Shown here one piece after another: positions 1 through 8,633 of a stretch of 64,000 nt of DNA. A model generated the notes under the pieces. It worked only from the letters and a program-made list of their open reading frames with translations, was not told the DNA's origin and searched no databases. How positions within the stretch are numbered: the first letter of the stretch is position 1; each line of letters opens with the position of its first letter. This stretch comes from Rhodobacter sp. (lineage in GTDB: Bacteria; Pseudomonadota; Alphaproteobacteria; Rhodobacterales; Rhodobacteraceae): positions 62,001 to 126,000 of the forward strand of contig JACKKF010000006.1 of assembly GCA_020637555.1 (NCBI GenBank), written 5' to 3'. The translations under genes and the position numbers were made by a program.

Positions 1-825
1 CTGGATCAGGCGCTGGGTCGCGTGTCCGAGCCTCTGAACCCCCAGGGCGAGCCGCCGCACTTTGGCTTGCGCATGACCTTCCCCGAGCCGATCGGTCTGG
101 TCGGGGATGTGATGGCGGCGACCGAACGGCTGCTGATCCCCCTGTGCGACAAGCTCAGACTTCACGAGGCCGGGGCCCGGCGGCTCATGCTGACGCTCAG
201 GCGGGTTGATCAGGGAAGCCAGCAGATCGAATTGCGGCTGGCCGCGCCCATGCGCGAGGCCCCGCGCATCCTGCCCCTGTTCGAGCGCGGCGTGGCCGAG
301 GTGGACGCGGGCTTCGGCATTGATCAGATCCGCATCGAGGCGGTGCAGGTCGAACCCCTGCCGGTGCAGCAGATCGGAACGGGCGCGGCCGGTCAGACCC
401 CCGGCCGGGTCGAGGATCTGATGACGCGCATCGGCACCCGCATCGGGCTGGAGAATGTGCAGCGTTTCCTCCCTGCGGACAGTCACATCCCCGAGCGCGC
501 CTTTTCCATCGCGTCCGCGGCCTACAGCACCGCCGAGAGCGGATGGGCCAGCGTCAATCCCCGCCCCCTGCGGCTGTTCCCACCCGAGGCGATCGGCGCC
601 TCGGGCAACACGCCGCCCGAACGGTTCCGCTGGCGGCGGGTGTCCTTCATCACCGGGCGTGCCACCGGGCCGGAACGCATCGCGCCGGAATGGTGGCTGG
701 ACGACGACGCCTGGCGATCCGGCATCCGCGATTACTGGCGGGTCGAGACGCGGCAGGGTCGGCGGTTGTGGCTGTTCCACACGCCGCAGAACCCGGGCTG
801 GTTCGTGCAGGGGGAATTCGCATGA
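1..825 (+). CDS. imuB: ImuB, inactive Y-family polymerase-like mutasome protein (5'-truncated)
   Basis: ImuB is the hub of the ImuA-ImuB-DnaE2 mutasome: a catalytically dead Y-family polymerase homologue that brings DnaE2 to the beta clamp for SOS mutagenesis. Only the C-terminal 274 residues are present; the reading frame is open from base 1, so the gene begins upstream of the window. What remains is the little-finger-like region (about residues 1-130) and the family C-terminal domain ending in WWLDD, RDYWRVET and LWLF motifs. The stop overlaps the dnaE2 start in an ATGA, which indicates translational coupling. The identification rests on this C-terminal domain plus the dnaE2 neighbour; the polymerase core cannot be inspected here. 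The operon promoter, and any SOS box it carries, lie outside the window. Confidence 0.88.
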   Translation: MDQALGRVSEPLNPQGEPPHFGLRMTFPEPIGLVGDVMAATERLLIPLCDKLRLHEAGARRLMLTLRRVDQGSQQIELRLAAPMREAPRILPLFERGVAEVDAGFGIDQIRIEAVQVEPLPVQQIGTGAAGQTPGRVEDLMTRIGTRIGLENVQRFLPADSHIPERAFSIASAAYSTAESGWASVNPRPLRLFPPEAIGASGNTPPERFRWRRVSFITGRATGPERIAPEWWLDDDAWRSGIRDYWRVETRQGRRLWLFHTPQNPGWFVQGEFA

Positions 826-3800
826 GCTACGCGGAACTCTGTGTCACGTCGAATTTCACCTTTCTCACCGGCGCGTCGCACCCCGAGGAACTGATGAAAC
901 GCGCGGTCGAACTGGGCCTGTCGGCCCTGGCGGTGACCGACCGGAACACGCTGGCAGGGGTGGTGCGGGCCTATAGCGCGCTGAAAACGCTTGAAAAAGA
1001 TGGGGTTCAGGGGTTGCCCCGGCTGATTGTCGGGGCGCGGCTCGTGGTGCGCGACAGCCCGGTCGAATGGCTGGCCTTGCCCACGGATCGCGCTGCCTAC
1101 CACCGGTTGTCGCGGCTGCTGACGCTGGGCAAACGGCGTGCGGGCAAAGCGGAATGCCATCTGGATCTTGCCGACCTCGAATCGGGCCTGGCGGGGCTGA
1201 TCCTGATCGCCCTTCCACCGGCGACGGATCCCGAGTCCGCGCTGGCGCCGATCCAGCGGCTTCAGCGGCGCTATCCCGGTGCGGTCTTTCTGGGCGCCGC
1301 GCCGCGCTATGACGGGTCCGACCAGGGCTGGTTCGATACCTGTGCGGCCCTGGCGCTCAGGGCGTCGGCGCCCATGGTTGCGGTCGGTGATGTGCTGATG
1401 CACCGCGCCCAGCGCCGGCAGCTCGCCGATGTTCTGACCTGTCTGCGCGAGGGGATCACCATCGATGCGATCGGCACCCGGGCCCTGCCCAACGCCGAGC
1501 GCCGCCTCAAGGGGGCGGGGGACATGGCGCGGCTCTATCGGCACCACCCGGCTGCGGTGCGGCGCACGCTGGAAATCGCGGCGCGCATCGCCTTTGATCT
1601 GTCCGAACTCAGCTATGAATACCCCGACGAGATCACCGAGAGCGGCGAGACCCCGCAGCAGCGGCTGGAACGGCTGGCGCGCGCAGGGATCGCACGGCGC
1701 TATCCGCAGGGGGCGCCGCAGCGGGTGTTCGACTTGCTGGAGAAGGAACTGGCACTGGTGGCGGAACTGGATTTTCCGGCCTATTTCCTGACCGTCCACG
1801 ACATCGTGAGCGAGGCGCGCGCCCGCGGCATCCTGTGCCAGGGGCGCGGGTCGGCGGCGAATTCGATCCTGTGCTATCTGCTGGGCATCACCGATGTGTC
1901 GCCCGACATGATCGGCATGGTGTTCGAACGCTTCATCTCGCGCTATCGCGGTGAGCCGCCGGATATCGACGTGGATTTCGAACATGAACGCCGCGAAGAG
2001 GTGATCCAGTGGATCTATGAGAGATATGGCCGCCACCGTGCCGGTCTGTGTGCGACGGTGATCCATTTCCGCTCGCGCGCGGCCATCCGCGAGGTGGGCA
2101 AGGTGATGGGTCTGTCGCAGGATGTGACGGCGGGGCTGTCGGGGCAGATCTGGGGCATGTCGAACGCGGGTGCCGATCCCGAGAGGATGCGTGAACTGGG
2201 CCTTGATCCGGGTGATCGGCGGTTGGCGCAGACGATCCGCCTGATCCATGAGATCATCGGCTTTCCGCGCCATCTGTCGCAGCATGTGGGCGGTTTCATC
2301 ATCACCAAGGGCCGGCTGGATGAATTGTGCCCGATCGAGAACGCGGCGATGGAGGACCGCACCGTCATCGAATGGGACAAGGACGACATCGACACGCTGG
2401 GCATTCTCAAGGTGGACATCCTCAGCCTGGGGATGCTGACCTGCTTGCGCAAGAGCTTCGACCTGCTGCGCGCTCACGATGCGATCGACCACACGCTTGC
2501 CAGCGTCCCCCAGGACGACCCGGCGACCTATGCGATGCTGCAACGGGCGGATGCGGTGGGGGTGTTTCAGGTGGAGAGCCGCGCGCAGATGAACTTCCTG
2601 CCCCGGATGAAGCCAGCGAAGTTCTACGACCTGGTGATCGAGGTGGCCATTGTCCGTCCAGGTCCCATCCAGGGCGGCATGGTCAAACCCTATATTCGCC
2701 GCCGCCAGGGTCTGGAGGCGCCCGAACCCTTTGGTCCGGCGCTGGCCAAGGTCACGGAAAAGACCCTGGGTGTGCCGCTGTTTCAGGAACAGGCGATGCA
2801 GATTGCCGTCGTCGGCGCGGGCTATACGGCGGAAGAGGCTGACCAGCTTCGCCGCTCGCTGGCATCGTTCCGGCGCATGGGCACCATCGGCCAGCACCGC
2901 GACCGCTTCATCCATGGAATGCTGCGCAACGGCTATTCGCAAGAGGTGGCCGAACAGTGCTTCAGCCAGATCGAGGGATTCGCCGATTACGGTTTTCCCG
3001 AAAGCCACGCGGCGGCCTTTGCCATGCTGACCTATGTGTCGTCATGGTTGAAGTGCCATCACCCGGCGGTCTTTGCCTGTGCGTTGCTGAATTCGCAGCC
3101 GATGGGGTTTTATGCGCCCGCGCAGATCGTTCGCGATGCGCGCGAACACGGGGTCGAGGTGCGACCCGTCTGTGTCAACACCAGCGCCTGGGACAACACG
3201 CTGGAACGCCGCGCCGACGGGCGGCTGGCACTGCGGCTGGGATTTCGCCAGATCAAGGGCTTCCGCGAGGACGACGCGGGCTGGATCGTCGCCGCCAGGG
3301 GCAACGGCTATCCCGATCCCGAAAGCCTGTGGTTGCGCGCGGGGCTGACCCCCGCCGTGCTGGAGCGACTGGCCGAGGCCGACGCCTTTGCCGCGCAGGG
3401 ACTGGGCCGGCGCGACGCGCTGTGGCAGGTGCGGGCAATCCGCGCGCCCGCCCCTCTGCCGCTGTTCGCCGATCCGCTGGATGGCGAGGGCGGACGCGAA
3501 CCGGCCGTGCATCTGCCTGCGATGCATCTGGGCGAAGAGGTGGTCGAGGATTACATCGCCCTGCGTCTGACGCTGCGGGCGCATCCCATGGAACTGCTGC
3601 GCCCGTCGATCCCCGGGTTGACGCCGCATGACCAGTTGCCGGTTGTGCCGCCCCGACGGATCAGCGTCTGCGGATTGGTCATCACGCGGCAGCGCCCGGG
3701 CACGGCCTCGGGCGTGGTGTTTCTCACGCTTGAAGACGAGACCGGCGTGTCCAACATCGTGGTCTGGCCCAAGGTCTATGAACGCTTCCGGCGGATCGTC

Positions 3801-4046
3801 ATGGGGGGGCGGCTGCTGCGCGTGACCGGGCGGCTCGAGCGCGAGGGGATCGTGGTGCATCTGATCGCCGAAGGGATCGAGGATCTGTCCCACCGCCTGT
3901 CGGATCTGGGGCATCCCCTGGACGAGGTCATCGGCATCACCCAACCCCAGGCGGATGACGCGCCCCGCCGGCCCCGGGCTCCTCCGCGGGCGCGGCACCC
4001 CCGCGAACAGGCCAAACGGTTGTTCCCCAGCCGGGATTTTCACTAG
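822..4046 (+). CDS. dnaE2: Error-prone DNA polymerase DnaE2 (alternative PolIII alpha)
   Basis: Second-copy replicative-type polymerase responsible for damage-induced mutagenesis with ImuA and ImuB. The 1074-residue protein matches the usual DnaE2 size. It opens with a PHP domain (AELCVTSNFTFLTGASHPEE), followed by the C-family polymerase core, where the PPDIDVDFEHERREE motif supplies catalytic aspartates, and ends with an OB-fold region (ISVCGLVITRQRPGT) and a basic tail. The ATG at 822 overlaps the imuB stop and places the start directly at the PHP domain; an in-frame open stretch further upstream lacks homology and is rejected. Its 3' end overlaps the converging Lrp-type gene by four bases (CTAG). 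LexA control is expected from the family and the regulator gene is at 44902, but the operator is not in view. Confidence 0.95.
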   Translation: MSYAELCVTSNFTFLTGASHPEELMKRAVELGLSALAVTDRNTLAGVVRAYSALKTLEKDGVQGLPRLIVGARLVVRDSPVEWLALPTDRAAYHRLSRLLTLGKRRAGKAECHLDLADLESGLAGLILIALPPATDPESALAPIQRLQRRYPGAVFLGAAPRYDGSDQGWFDTCAALALRASAPMVAVGDVLMHRAQRRQLADVLTCLREGITIDAIGTRALPNAERRLKGAGDMARLYRHHPAAVRRTLEIAARIAFDLSELSYEYPDEITESGETPQQRLERLARAGIARRYPQGAPQRVFDLLEKELALVAELDFPAYFLTVHDIVSEARARGILCQGRGSAANSILCYLLGITDVSPDMIGMVFERFISRYRGEPPDIDVDFEHERREEVIQWIYERYGRHRAGLCATVIHFRSRAAIREVGKVMGLSQDVTAGLSGQIWGMSNAGADPERMRELGLDPGDRRLAQTIRLIHEIIGFPRHLSQHVGGFIITKGRLDELCPIENAAMEDRTVIEWDKDDIDTLGILKVDILSLGMLTCLRKSFDLLRAHDAIDHTLASVPQDDPATYAMLQRADAVGVFQVESRAQMNFLPRMKPAKFYDLVIEVAIVRPGPIQGGMVKPYIRRRQGLEAPEPFGPALAKVTEKTLGVPLFQEQAMQIAVVGAGYTAEEADQLRRSLASFRRMGTIGQHRDRFIHGMLRNGYSQEVAEQCFSQIEGFADYGFPESHAAAFAMLTYVSSWLKCHHPAVFACALLNSQPMGFYAPAQIVRDAREHGVEVRPVCVNTSAWDNTLERRADGRLALRLGFRQIKGFREDDAGWIVAARGNGYPDPESLWLRAGLTPAVLERLAEADAFAAQGLGRRDALWQVRAIRAPAPLPLFADPLDGEGGREPAVHLPAMHLGEEVVEDYIALRLTLRAHPMELLRPSIPGLTPHDQLPVVPPRRISVCGLVITRQRPGTASGVVFLTLEDETGVSNIVVWPKVYERFRRIVMGGRLLRVTGRLEREGIVVHLIAEGIEDLSHRLSDLGHPLDEVIGITQPQADDAPRRPRAPPRARHPREQAKRLFPSRDFH

Positions 4047-4501
4047 ACGGGCAGCGCACGCTGATCGGCGATCGCTTCCATCGTGATGAACGAGGTCACG
4101 GTATCCAGTTCGATCCGTTCGATCAGCCGCTGATAGACGGCATCAAAGGCGTTCATGTCCTCGGCCACGATCTTCAGCAGGTAATCGTAATCCCCCGCGA
4201 TGCGGTAGAAGTCGATGACATTCGGGATTGCCAGAACCACGCGACGGAACTCGGCCAGCCAGTCACGCGAATGGTGTCGGGTTCGGACCATGACAAAAAC
4301 GGTCATTCCCAAGCCGACCTTGTCCGGGCTCAGTCGCGCGCCCGATCCTGTCAGCACGCCCGCCTCCTGCAAGGCCGCCAGCCGCCGCGCGCAGGCGGTT
4401 TGCGACAGCCCGACCGCATCCGCCAAGGCCCGCTGTGACAGCGAGGCATCGCGTTGCAGGGCACGCAGGATGGCCCGGTCCAGCGTATCGAGCGGTTTCA
4501 T
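4043..4501 (-). CDS. Lrp/AsnC family transcriptional regulator
   Basis: Feast/famine DNA-binding regulator of 152 residues, the normal size. An N-terminal winged helix (LSQRALADAVGLSQTACARR, about residues 20-39) precedes the RAM ligand-binding domain (VFVMVRTRHH, about residues 68-77). It begins 10 bases after the stop of the class V aminotransferase-like gene on the same strand, so the two form an operon. The simplest reading is that it senses a substrate or product of that enzyme and controls the shared promoter, where a long dyad at 6016-6059 could be its site. The effector is unknown. It converges on dnaE2 with a four-base overlap. Confidence 0.9.
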   Translation of the reverse strand: MKPLDTLDRAILRALQRDASLSQRALADAVGLSQTACARRLAALQEAGVLTGSGARLSPDKVGLGMTVFVMVRTRHHSRDWLAEFRRVVLAIPNVIDFYRIAGDYDYLLKIVAEDMNAFDAVYQRLIERIELDTVTSFITMEAIADQRALPV

Positions 4502-4511
4502 CGGCCCTCCC

Positions 4512-5960
4512 TCAGGCGGCGTGACCGGCTTTCAGCGCCACATGCGCGGTCGTCGGGTCGATCACATAGGCATCCGCCAAGGGATAGGGCGCGCGGGCCA
4601 GACTGTCCACGGCACCGATGATGAAATCGGCCTTGGCCTCGGTCAGAAAGGCCGACAGGTTGAGCCGCGTCCAGCCCGGTTTCACCGTTTCGTCGCCCGC
4701 CAGGATCGCGCGTCGCAACTGATCCGAATGCGCCTGGTCGATCCCCATCAACCGATGCCCATAGGGGCCCGCGCAGGCGCAACCGCCGCGCGCCTGAATG
4801 CCCCACCCGTCCGAGAGCATGCGCGTCACCAGTTGCGGGTGCAGCCAACCGCCCCCGCGCGGATCGCGGATCCTGAGCGAGAAGATCGGCAACCGGTCGG
4901 CGCCCGGTTTGCCCAGAACCTCGATCGCGGGGTTTCCGGCCCAGGCGGCCAGGGCGCGGTCGGACAGTTCGGCGTGCCGACGATCCAGCATCGCCTGACC
5001 GGCCGCGCGCTTCACGGCCATCGCCAGCCCAGCGCGGATGTCGCCCAGGATGTTGGGCGTGCCCGCTTCTTCGCGCGCGACGGGGTCCAGCGCGTAATCC
5101 TGCCCCCAGGGCGAGACGAAGCGCACCGTTCCGCCGCCCGGCTGACTGGGTGTCGTGGCCCGGATCGCATCGCGGCGCAAGATCAGCACGCCCGAGGCCC
5201 CCGGACCGCCCAGGAATTTGTGTGCGGAAAAGACCACCGCGTCCTTGGCATGATCGGTGCCGGGCGCCATGTCGATGGCGGTATAGGGCGCCGCGCAGGC
5301 ATAATCCCAGACGGTCAGAACGCCGCGCGCGCGCAGCATGCGCGCAACGGCGACGGTGTCGGTCAGGATGCCGGTCACATTCGATGCGGCGGAAAACGCG
5401 CCGATCCGCAGGGCCCGCCCCTCGGTCGCGTCAAGCACGCGCGCAAGCTGCGCCAGATCGGGGCCTCCGTCCGGGGCCTCGGCCAGTTCGATGACATCGG
5501 CGCCGGATTCGCGCCAGGGCAGCAGGTTTGAATGGTGCTCGTAGGGGCCAAGGATCACGACCGGCCGGTCGCCCCGCGCGACGGCCCGATCCACGCCCAG
5601 CAGATGAACCAGGCGGTTCAGCCCGGTGGTGGCGCCAGATCCCGCGAAGATCACCGCATGGTCGGCCGTGGCCCCGGTGCCCAGCGCGATTTCGGCCCGC
5701 GCGGCCTCGCGCAGGGCGGTCGTGATCGCGCCGCAATGCGAGGTCTCGGTATGGGTGTTCGCATACCAGGGCAACACCTGGTCACGCATGAAATCCTCGA
5801 CCAGCGTCAACGCGCGGCCCGAGGCGACGTAATCGGCGTAAACCAGGGGGTGCGGACCAAAGGGACCCGGCACAGGGAGTCCGTCGCCGATGATGCCGGC
5901 GCCAATGACATCCGGAGTGCCGAGACTGTTGCGAAAGGCGGTAAAGGCGGGGTGGGGCAT
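4512..5960 (-). CDS. Aminotransferase class V-fold PLP-dependent enzyme (cysteine desulfurase/lyase-like)
   Basis: A 482-residue fold-type I PLP enzyme. The Schiff-base lysine is in SAHKFLGGPGASG and the upstream PLP-binding aspartate in VWDYACAAPY. A C-terminal RGGCACAGPYGHRL loop resembles the catalytic-cysteine loop of selenocysteine lyases and cysteine desulfurases. It is about 70-80 residues longer than SufS/CsdA enzymes, so it belongs to a larger branch often labelled simply aminotransferase. No suf or isc genes lie nearby; its only partner is the Lrp-type regulator 10 bases downstream, which favours amino-acid metabolism over Fe-S assembly. The substrate cannot be told from sequence. 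Strong inverted and direct repeats lie just upstream (6016-6090). Confidence 0.8.
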   Translation of the reverse strand: MPHPAFTAFRNSLGTPDVIGAGIIGDGLPVPGPFGPHPLVYADYVASGRALTLVEDFMRDQVLPWYANTHTETSHCGAITTALREAARAEIALGTGATADHAVIFAGSGATTGLNRLVHLLGVDRAVARGDRPVVILGPYEHHSNLLPWRESGADVIELAEAPDGGPDLAQLARVLDATEGRALRIGAFSAASNVTGILTDTVAVARMLRARGVLTVWDYACAAPYTAIDMAPGTDHAKDAVVFSAHKFLGGPGASGVLILRRDAIRATTPSQPGGGTVRFVSPWGQDYALDPVAREEAGTPNILGDIRAGLAMAVKRAAGQAMLDRRHAELSDRALAAWAGNPAIEVLGKPGADRLPIFSLRIRDPRGGGWLHPQLVTRMLSDGWGIQARGGCACAGPYGHRLMGIDQAHSDQLRRAILAGDETVKPGWTRLNLSAFLTEAKADFIIGAVDSLARAPYPLADAYVIDPTTAHVALKAGHAA

Positions 5961-6015
5961 GGCTGGATCCTTTGGCTTGCACGCAGCCTAGGGTCCGGGG
6001 CGTGGCGCATTCAAC

Positions 6016-6059
6016 GGCGCATGAACCAACTTATTCTCGCAATTCGGTTCATATGCGCC
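6016..6059. promoter_or_regulatory. Putative Lrp-type operator dyad upstream of the class V enzyme gene
   Basis: GGCGCATGAACC at 6016-6027 is mirrored by GGTTCATATGCGCC at 6046-6059, giving a nearly perfect long dyad around an AT-richer centre. A further half-like copy, CGGTTCAAATGC, follows at about 6076. The array sits 55-130 bases upstream of the minus-strand start at 5960, where an Lrp-family octamer would bind. Assignment to the co-encoded regulator is inference. Confidence 0.5.
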
Positions 6060-6137
6060 TGAAAAATCGCATTCTCGGTTCAAATGCAACAGGCCGGGGG
6101 TTTCCCCCCGGCCCGCAAGGCAATGCTGAAATCCGGA

Positions 6138-7118
6138 TCAGCCGCGGCCGCGGCGCCCGCCACGGCGGCCCGACGACGCTGCCGCCGCCGCGGCAGAGGC
6201 CTCGGCAAAGGTCGCGCCTTCTTTCATCGCCTCAAGAACCTTGGCCAGGCGGATCCATTCGCCGCCGTTCGCGTCATGGTTCATCAGCAGGTTGGCGGCG
6301 CGGATCGCCTCCATTTCCTGTGCACGGACGGGGTTCATGATCGCCGAGGTCATGCCCGCGCCGATCGCCATCGGCAGGAACGCTGCGTTGATGCCGTGAC
6401 GGTTCGGCAGACCGAACGAGATGTTCGACGCGCCGCAGGTGGTGTTGACGCCCAGTTCGTCGCGCAGGCGACGGACCAGGGCAAAGACCTGCTGCCCGGC
6501 GGTTGCCATCGCGCCGACGGGCATCACCAGCGGGTCCACGACGATGTCATGCGCGGGAATCCCGAAATCGGCGGCGCGCTGGACGATTTTCCGGGCCACC
6601 TCGAAGCGGACATCGGGATCGGGCGAAATGCCGGTATCGTCGTTCGAGATCGCAACGACCGGCACGTTGTATTTCTTGACCAGCGGCAGAACCATTTCCA
6701 TGCGCTCTTCCTCGCCCGTGACCGAGTTCAGAAGCGGACGGCCCTGAGCAGCCTGAAGACCGGCTTCGAGCGCGCCGGGCACCGAGCTGTCGATGCAGAG
6801 CGGGACATCGGTGATCGCCTGGATGCGCTCGATCAGGGCCTTCATCAGCGGCGGCTCGACAAAGTTGTTGTCGGCATAGCGCGGGTCTTCGGCCATCTTG
6901 TTGGTAAAGACCGCGCCCGAGTTCACATCGAGCACTGTCGCACCGCACAGAACCTGTTCGATCGCGTCCTTTTCCACGGTCGAGAAATCGCCCGCTTCCA
7001 GTTCGGCGGCCAGCTTCTTGCGGCCGGTCGGGTTGATGCGCTCGCCGATCACGCAGAACGGTTCGTCAAAACCGATCACGACGGTCTTGGTAGCGGATTC
7101 GAGGACGGTTCTGGTCAT
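6138..7118 (-). CDS. Methyltetrahydrofolate:corrinoid methyltransferase (pterin-binding, split MetH-type)
   Basis: A 326-residue pterin-binding TIM-barrel protein of the dihydropteroate synthase/MeTr superfamily, corresponding to the folate domain of cobalamin-dependent methionine synthase. FCVIGERINPTGRKKL (about residues 17-32) is the family signature, followed by LDVNSG, CIDSS, NSVTGEEER, SNDDTG and CGASNISFGLPNR motifs. It should move a methyl group from methyl-THF to a corrinoid protein. The tail is Ala-rich and ends in an Arg/Gly run. The start at 7118 is chosen because AAAGGA lies seven bases upstream; an earlier in-frame ATG has no homology support. It ends an operon with the MetF-type reductase, consistent with methyl-THF supply. 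No B12-binding or homocysteine domain is present, so partners must be encoded elsewhere. Confidence 0.88.
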   Translation of the reverse strand: MTRTVLESATKTVVIGFDEPFCVIGERINPTGRKKLAAELEAGDFSTVEKDAIEQVLCGATVLDVNSGAVFTNKMAEDPRYADNNFVEPPLMKALIERIQAITDVPLCIDSSVPGALEAGLQAAQGRPLLNSVTGEEERMEMVLPLVKKYNVPVVAISNDDTGISPDPDVRFEVARKIVQRAADFGIPAHDIVVDPLVMPVGAMATAGQQVFALVRRLRDELGVNTTCGASNISFGLPNRHGINAAFLPMAIGAGMTSAIMNPVRAQEMEAIRAANLLMNHDANGGEWIRLAKVLEAMKEGATFAEASAAAAAASSGRRGGRRGRG

Positions 7119-7208
7119 TCTGGGTCCTTTGGGGTCAGCCGAGAGCGGCACGCACCGGGCGCGCCTGGCATTGCGAGAGGGAGGGTTTACAGGCCAGCCC
7201 CGCCGGGG

Positions 7209-7613
7209 TCAGCCGATTCGTTGGCAGGCGGTTTCCACAACGCCGCCGCCCGGAGGGTAGAACAGCGTATACAGATTGTTGGGATCGCCGATCCAGGCCG
7301 GATGAATCGAGAAGGACGCGACGTTGCCCGGCACGACCTGCATGTGCACGAAGGTCTGCCCGGGCGCCGAATCGTCCGGCCCGACCGCCCATCGCCCCGG
7401 CCCCTGTATCTGGTAGAACGCCGAGGTTCCATTCAGGATATAGGTCCCGCGCGCGAACAGCGACTGATCGGGGGCCAGCTGGACGGTGATGTCGATACTG
7501 GCCGGCTGCGAGTTCATGACACAGCGCCAGGTTCCCACCACCGGCAAACCCTGCGCGAGCAGCGCGTGCGGCGTGGCCATCACCAGCGCGACGGAGAAAA
7601 GCCAACGAAACAT
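7209..7613 (-). CDS. Small exported protein of unknown function
   Basis: A 134-residue protein with a clear Sec signal peptide: a short basic N-terminus, a hydrophobic core (LFSVALVMATPHALL) and an Ala-Gln cleavage region near residue 21. The mature part is beta-rich, begins with GTWRCVM and carries a second cysteine near the C-terminus (VETACQRIG), a possible disulfide pair. GAGG lies about ten bases upstream of the ATG. I do not recognise a family. Its place between the MetF-type and MeTr genes, on the same strand, is odd for an exported protein and may be accidental. Its codon use is similar to its neighbours. Confidence 0.7.
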   Translation of the reverse strand: MFRWLFSVALVMATPHALLAQGLPVVGTWRCVMNSQPASIDITVQLAPDQSLFARGTYILNGTSAFYQIQGPGRWAVGPDDSAPGQTFVHMQVVPGNVASFSIHPAWIGDPNNLYTLFYPPGGGVVETACQRIG

Positions 7614-7705
7614 CGGAGATATCCTCAATGATCGACGCAATGACCCCATCATAGCAGAGGTTCTTGCGTTCAGCCAAAAGGACGCGAGGTTTCGTTGGCA
7701 TGATC

Positions 7706-8617
7706 TCAGGCGGCCTGCGCGGGCTGCTGGCCGTGCCGATGGGTCCATTCGGCGTTGGTCTTGATTCCGCCCAGCGGGAAGAAGTGCACCGATTCGATGC
7801 CGAAGTCGGGGTTCGCCGCCTTGTGTTCGGCCAGGTCCTGCAGGAAGTCGTCGGGTTCGTAGGGCAGCAGCAGCTTGCTGACATCCATCGCGCGCTTTTG
7901 CAGAACCTTCAGCGAAGGGCCGACGCCGCAGGCGATGGCGAACTTGATCAGCGTTTGCAGTTTCGCGGGGCCTGCGACGCCGATATGAACCGGCAGGTCC
8001 ACGCCTTCGCGCTTCAGGTTGTTGACCCACTCGATGACGGGGCCCGCTTCGAAGCAGAACTGGGTGGCCATCGCCATCTTGGCGTCAGTGCGCTGGGCGA
8101 AGGCCGTCTTCCAGCGGGCGGCTTCCATCACCATCCGCTCGGATCCGTCGGGATCGATGTCCTTGTTGCCTTCGGGGTGGCCGGCGACATGCAGGCGCTC
8201 GAACCCGTCGAAAGCCCCGGATTCCAGCAGCTGCATGGACGAGTGGAAATCGCCCAACTGTTTTTGCGGGTTGCCGGCCAGGATCAGGCCCTGCTTCACG
8301 CCAGCCTCGCCCTGATAGCGGGCGACCCAATCGGTCAGCATCGCCTTGTCGGCGATGATGCGCGCCGGAAAGTGCGGCATGGGTTCATAGCCCTCGGCGC
8401 GCAGGCGCGCGGCGGTGGCAACCATTTCCTCGATCGGCGTGCCCTCGATATGGGCGATGTAGACGCGCGTTCCCGCAGGGAGAAGGGCGCGGAAATCGGC
8501 CACTTTCTCGGCGGTGCGGGGCATCACCTCGATGGAATAGCCGTTGAGGAAGGCCGACAGGGCCTCCGATCCGGTTGCGGTCGCGGCGGCCTTGCGGCCA
8601 AAGGGGAACAGAGCCAT
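7706..8617 (-). CDS. metF: Methylenetetrahydrofolate reductase-like protein
   Basis: A 303-residue TIM-barrel flavoprotein of the MetF superfamily, expected to reduce methylene-THF to methyl-THF. The early SIEVMPRTAEK resembles the catalytic-glutamate stretch of MetF (E near residue 30), and VHIGVAGPAKL and ESVHFFPLGG resemble late barrel motifs. It is a divergent branch common in Rhodobacterales rather than an E. coli-like MetF, so the exact reductant and direction are unproven. The ATG at 8617 has GGGAGG six bases upstream; an upstream ATG would overlap the preceding gene. It lies 16 bases after the 'virulence factor' gene and upstream of the MeTr gene, which fits production of the methyl-THF used by that protein. 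Confidence 0.82.
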   Translation of the reverse strand: MALFPFGRKAAATATGSEALSAFLNGYSIEVMPRTAEKVADFRALLPAGTRVYIAHIEGTPIEEMVATAARLRAEGYEPMPHFPARIIADKAMLTDWVARYQGEAGVKQGLILAGNPQKQLGDFHSSMQLLESGAFDGFERLHVAGHPEGNKDIDPDGSERMVMEAARWKTAFAQRTDAKMAMATQFCFEAGPVIEWVNNLKREGVDLPVHIGVAGPAKLQTLIKFAIACGVGPSLKVLQKRAMDVSKLLLPYEPDDFLQDLAEHKAANPDFGIESVHFFPLGGIKTNAEWTHRHGQQPAQAA

Positions 8618-8633
8618 CAGAGCCTCCCAGAAG

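Noticed and set aside
732..3008. Very long open frame on the minus strand opposite dnaE2
   Set aside because: High GC removes stop codons from the antisense frame; the translation is rich in Arg, His and Gln without any family motif, while dnaE2 is unmistakable.
4512..5960. Assignment of the class V enzyme as SufS or IscS
   Set aside because: It is considerably longer, has no suf or isc neighbours and is paired with an Lrp-type regulator.
6084..7631. 515-codon plus-strand frame opposite the methyltransferase and exported-protein genes
   Set aside because: Composition is typical of an antisense shadow and it runs across two real genes and their gap.
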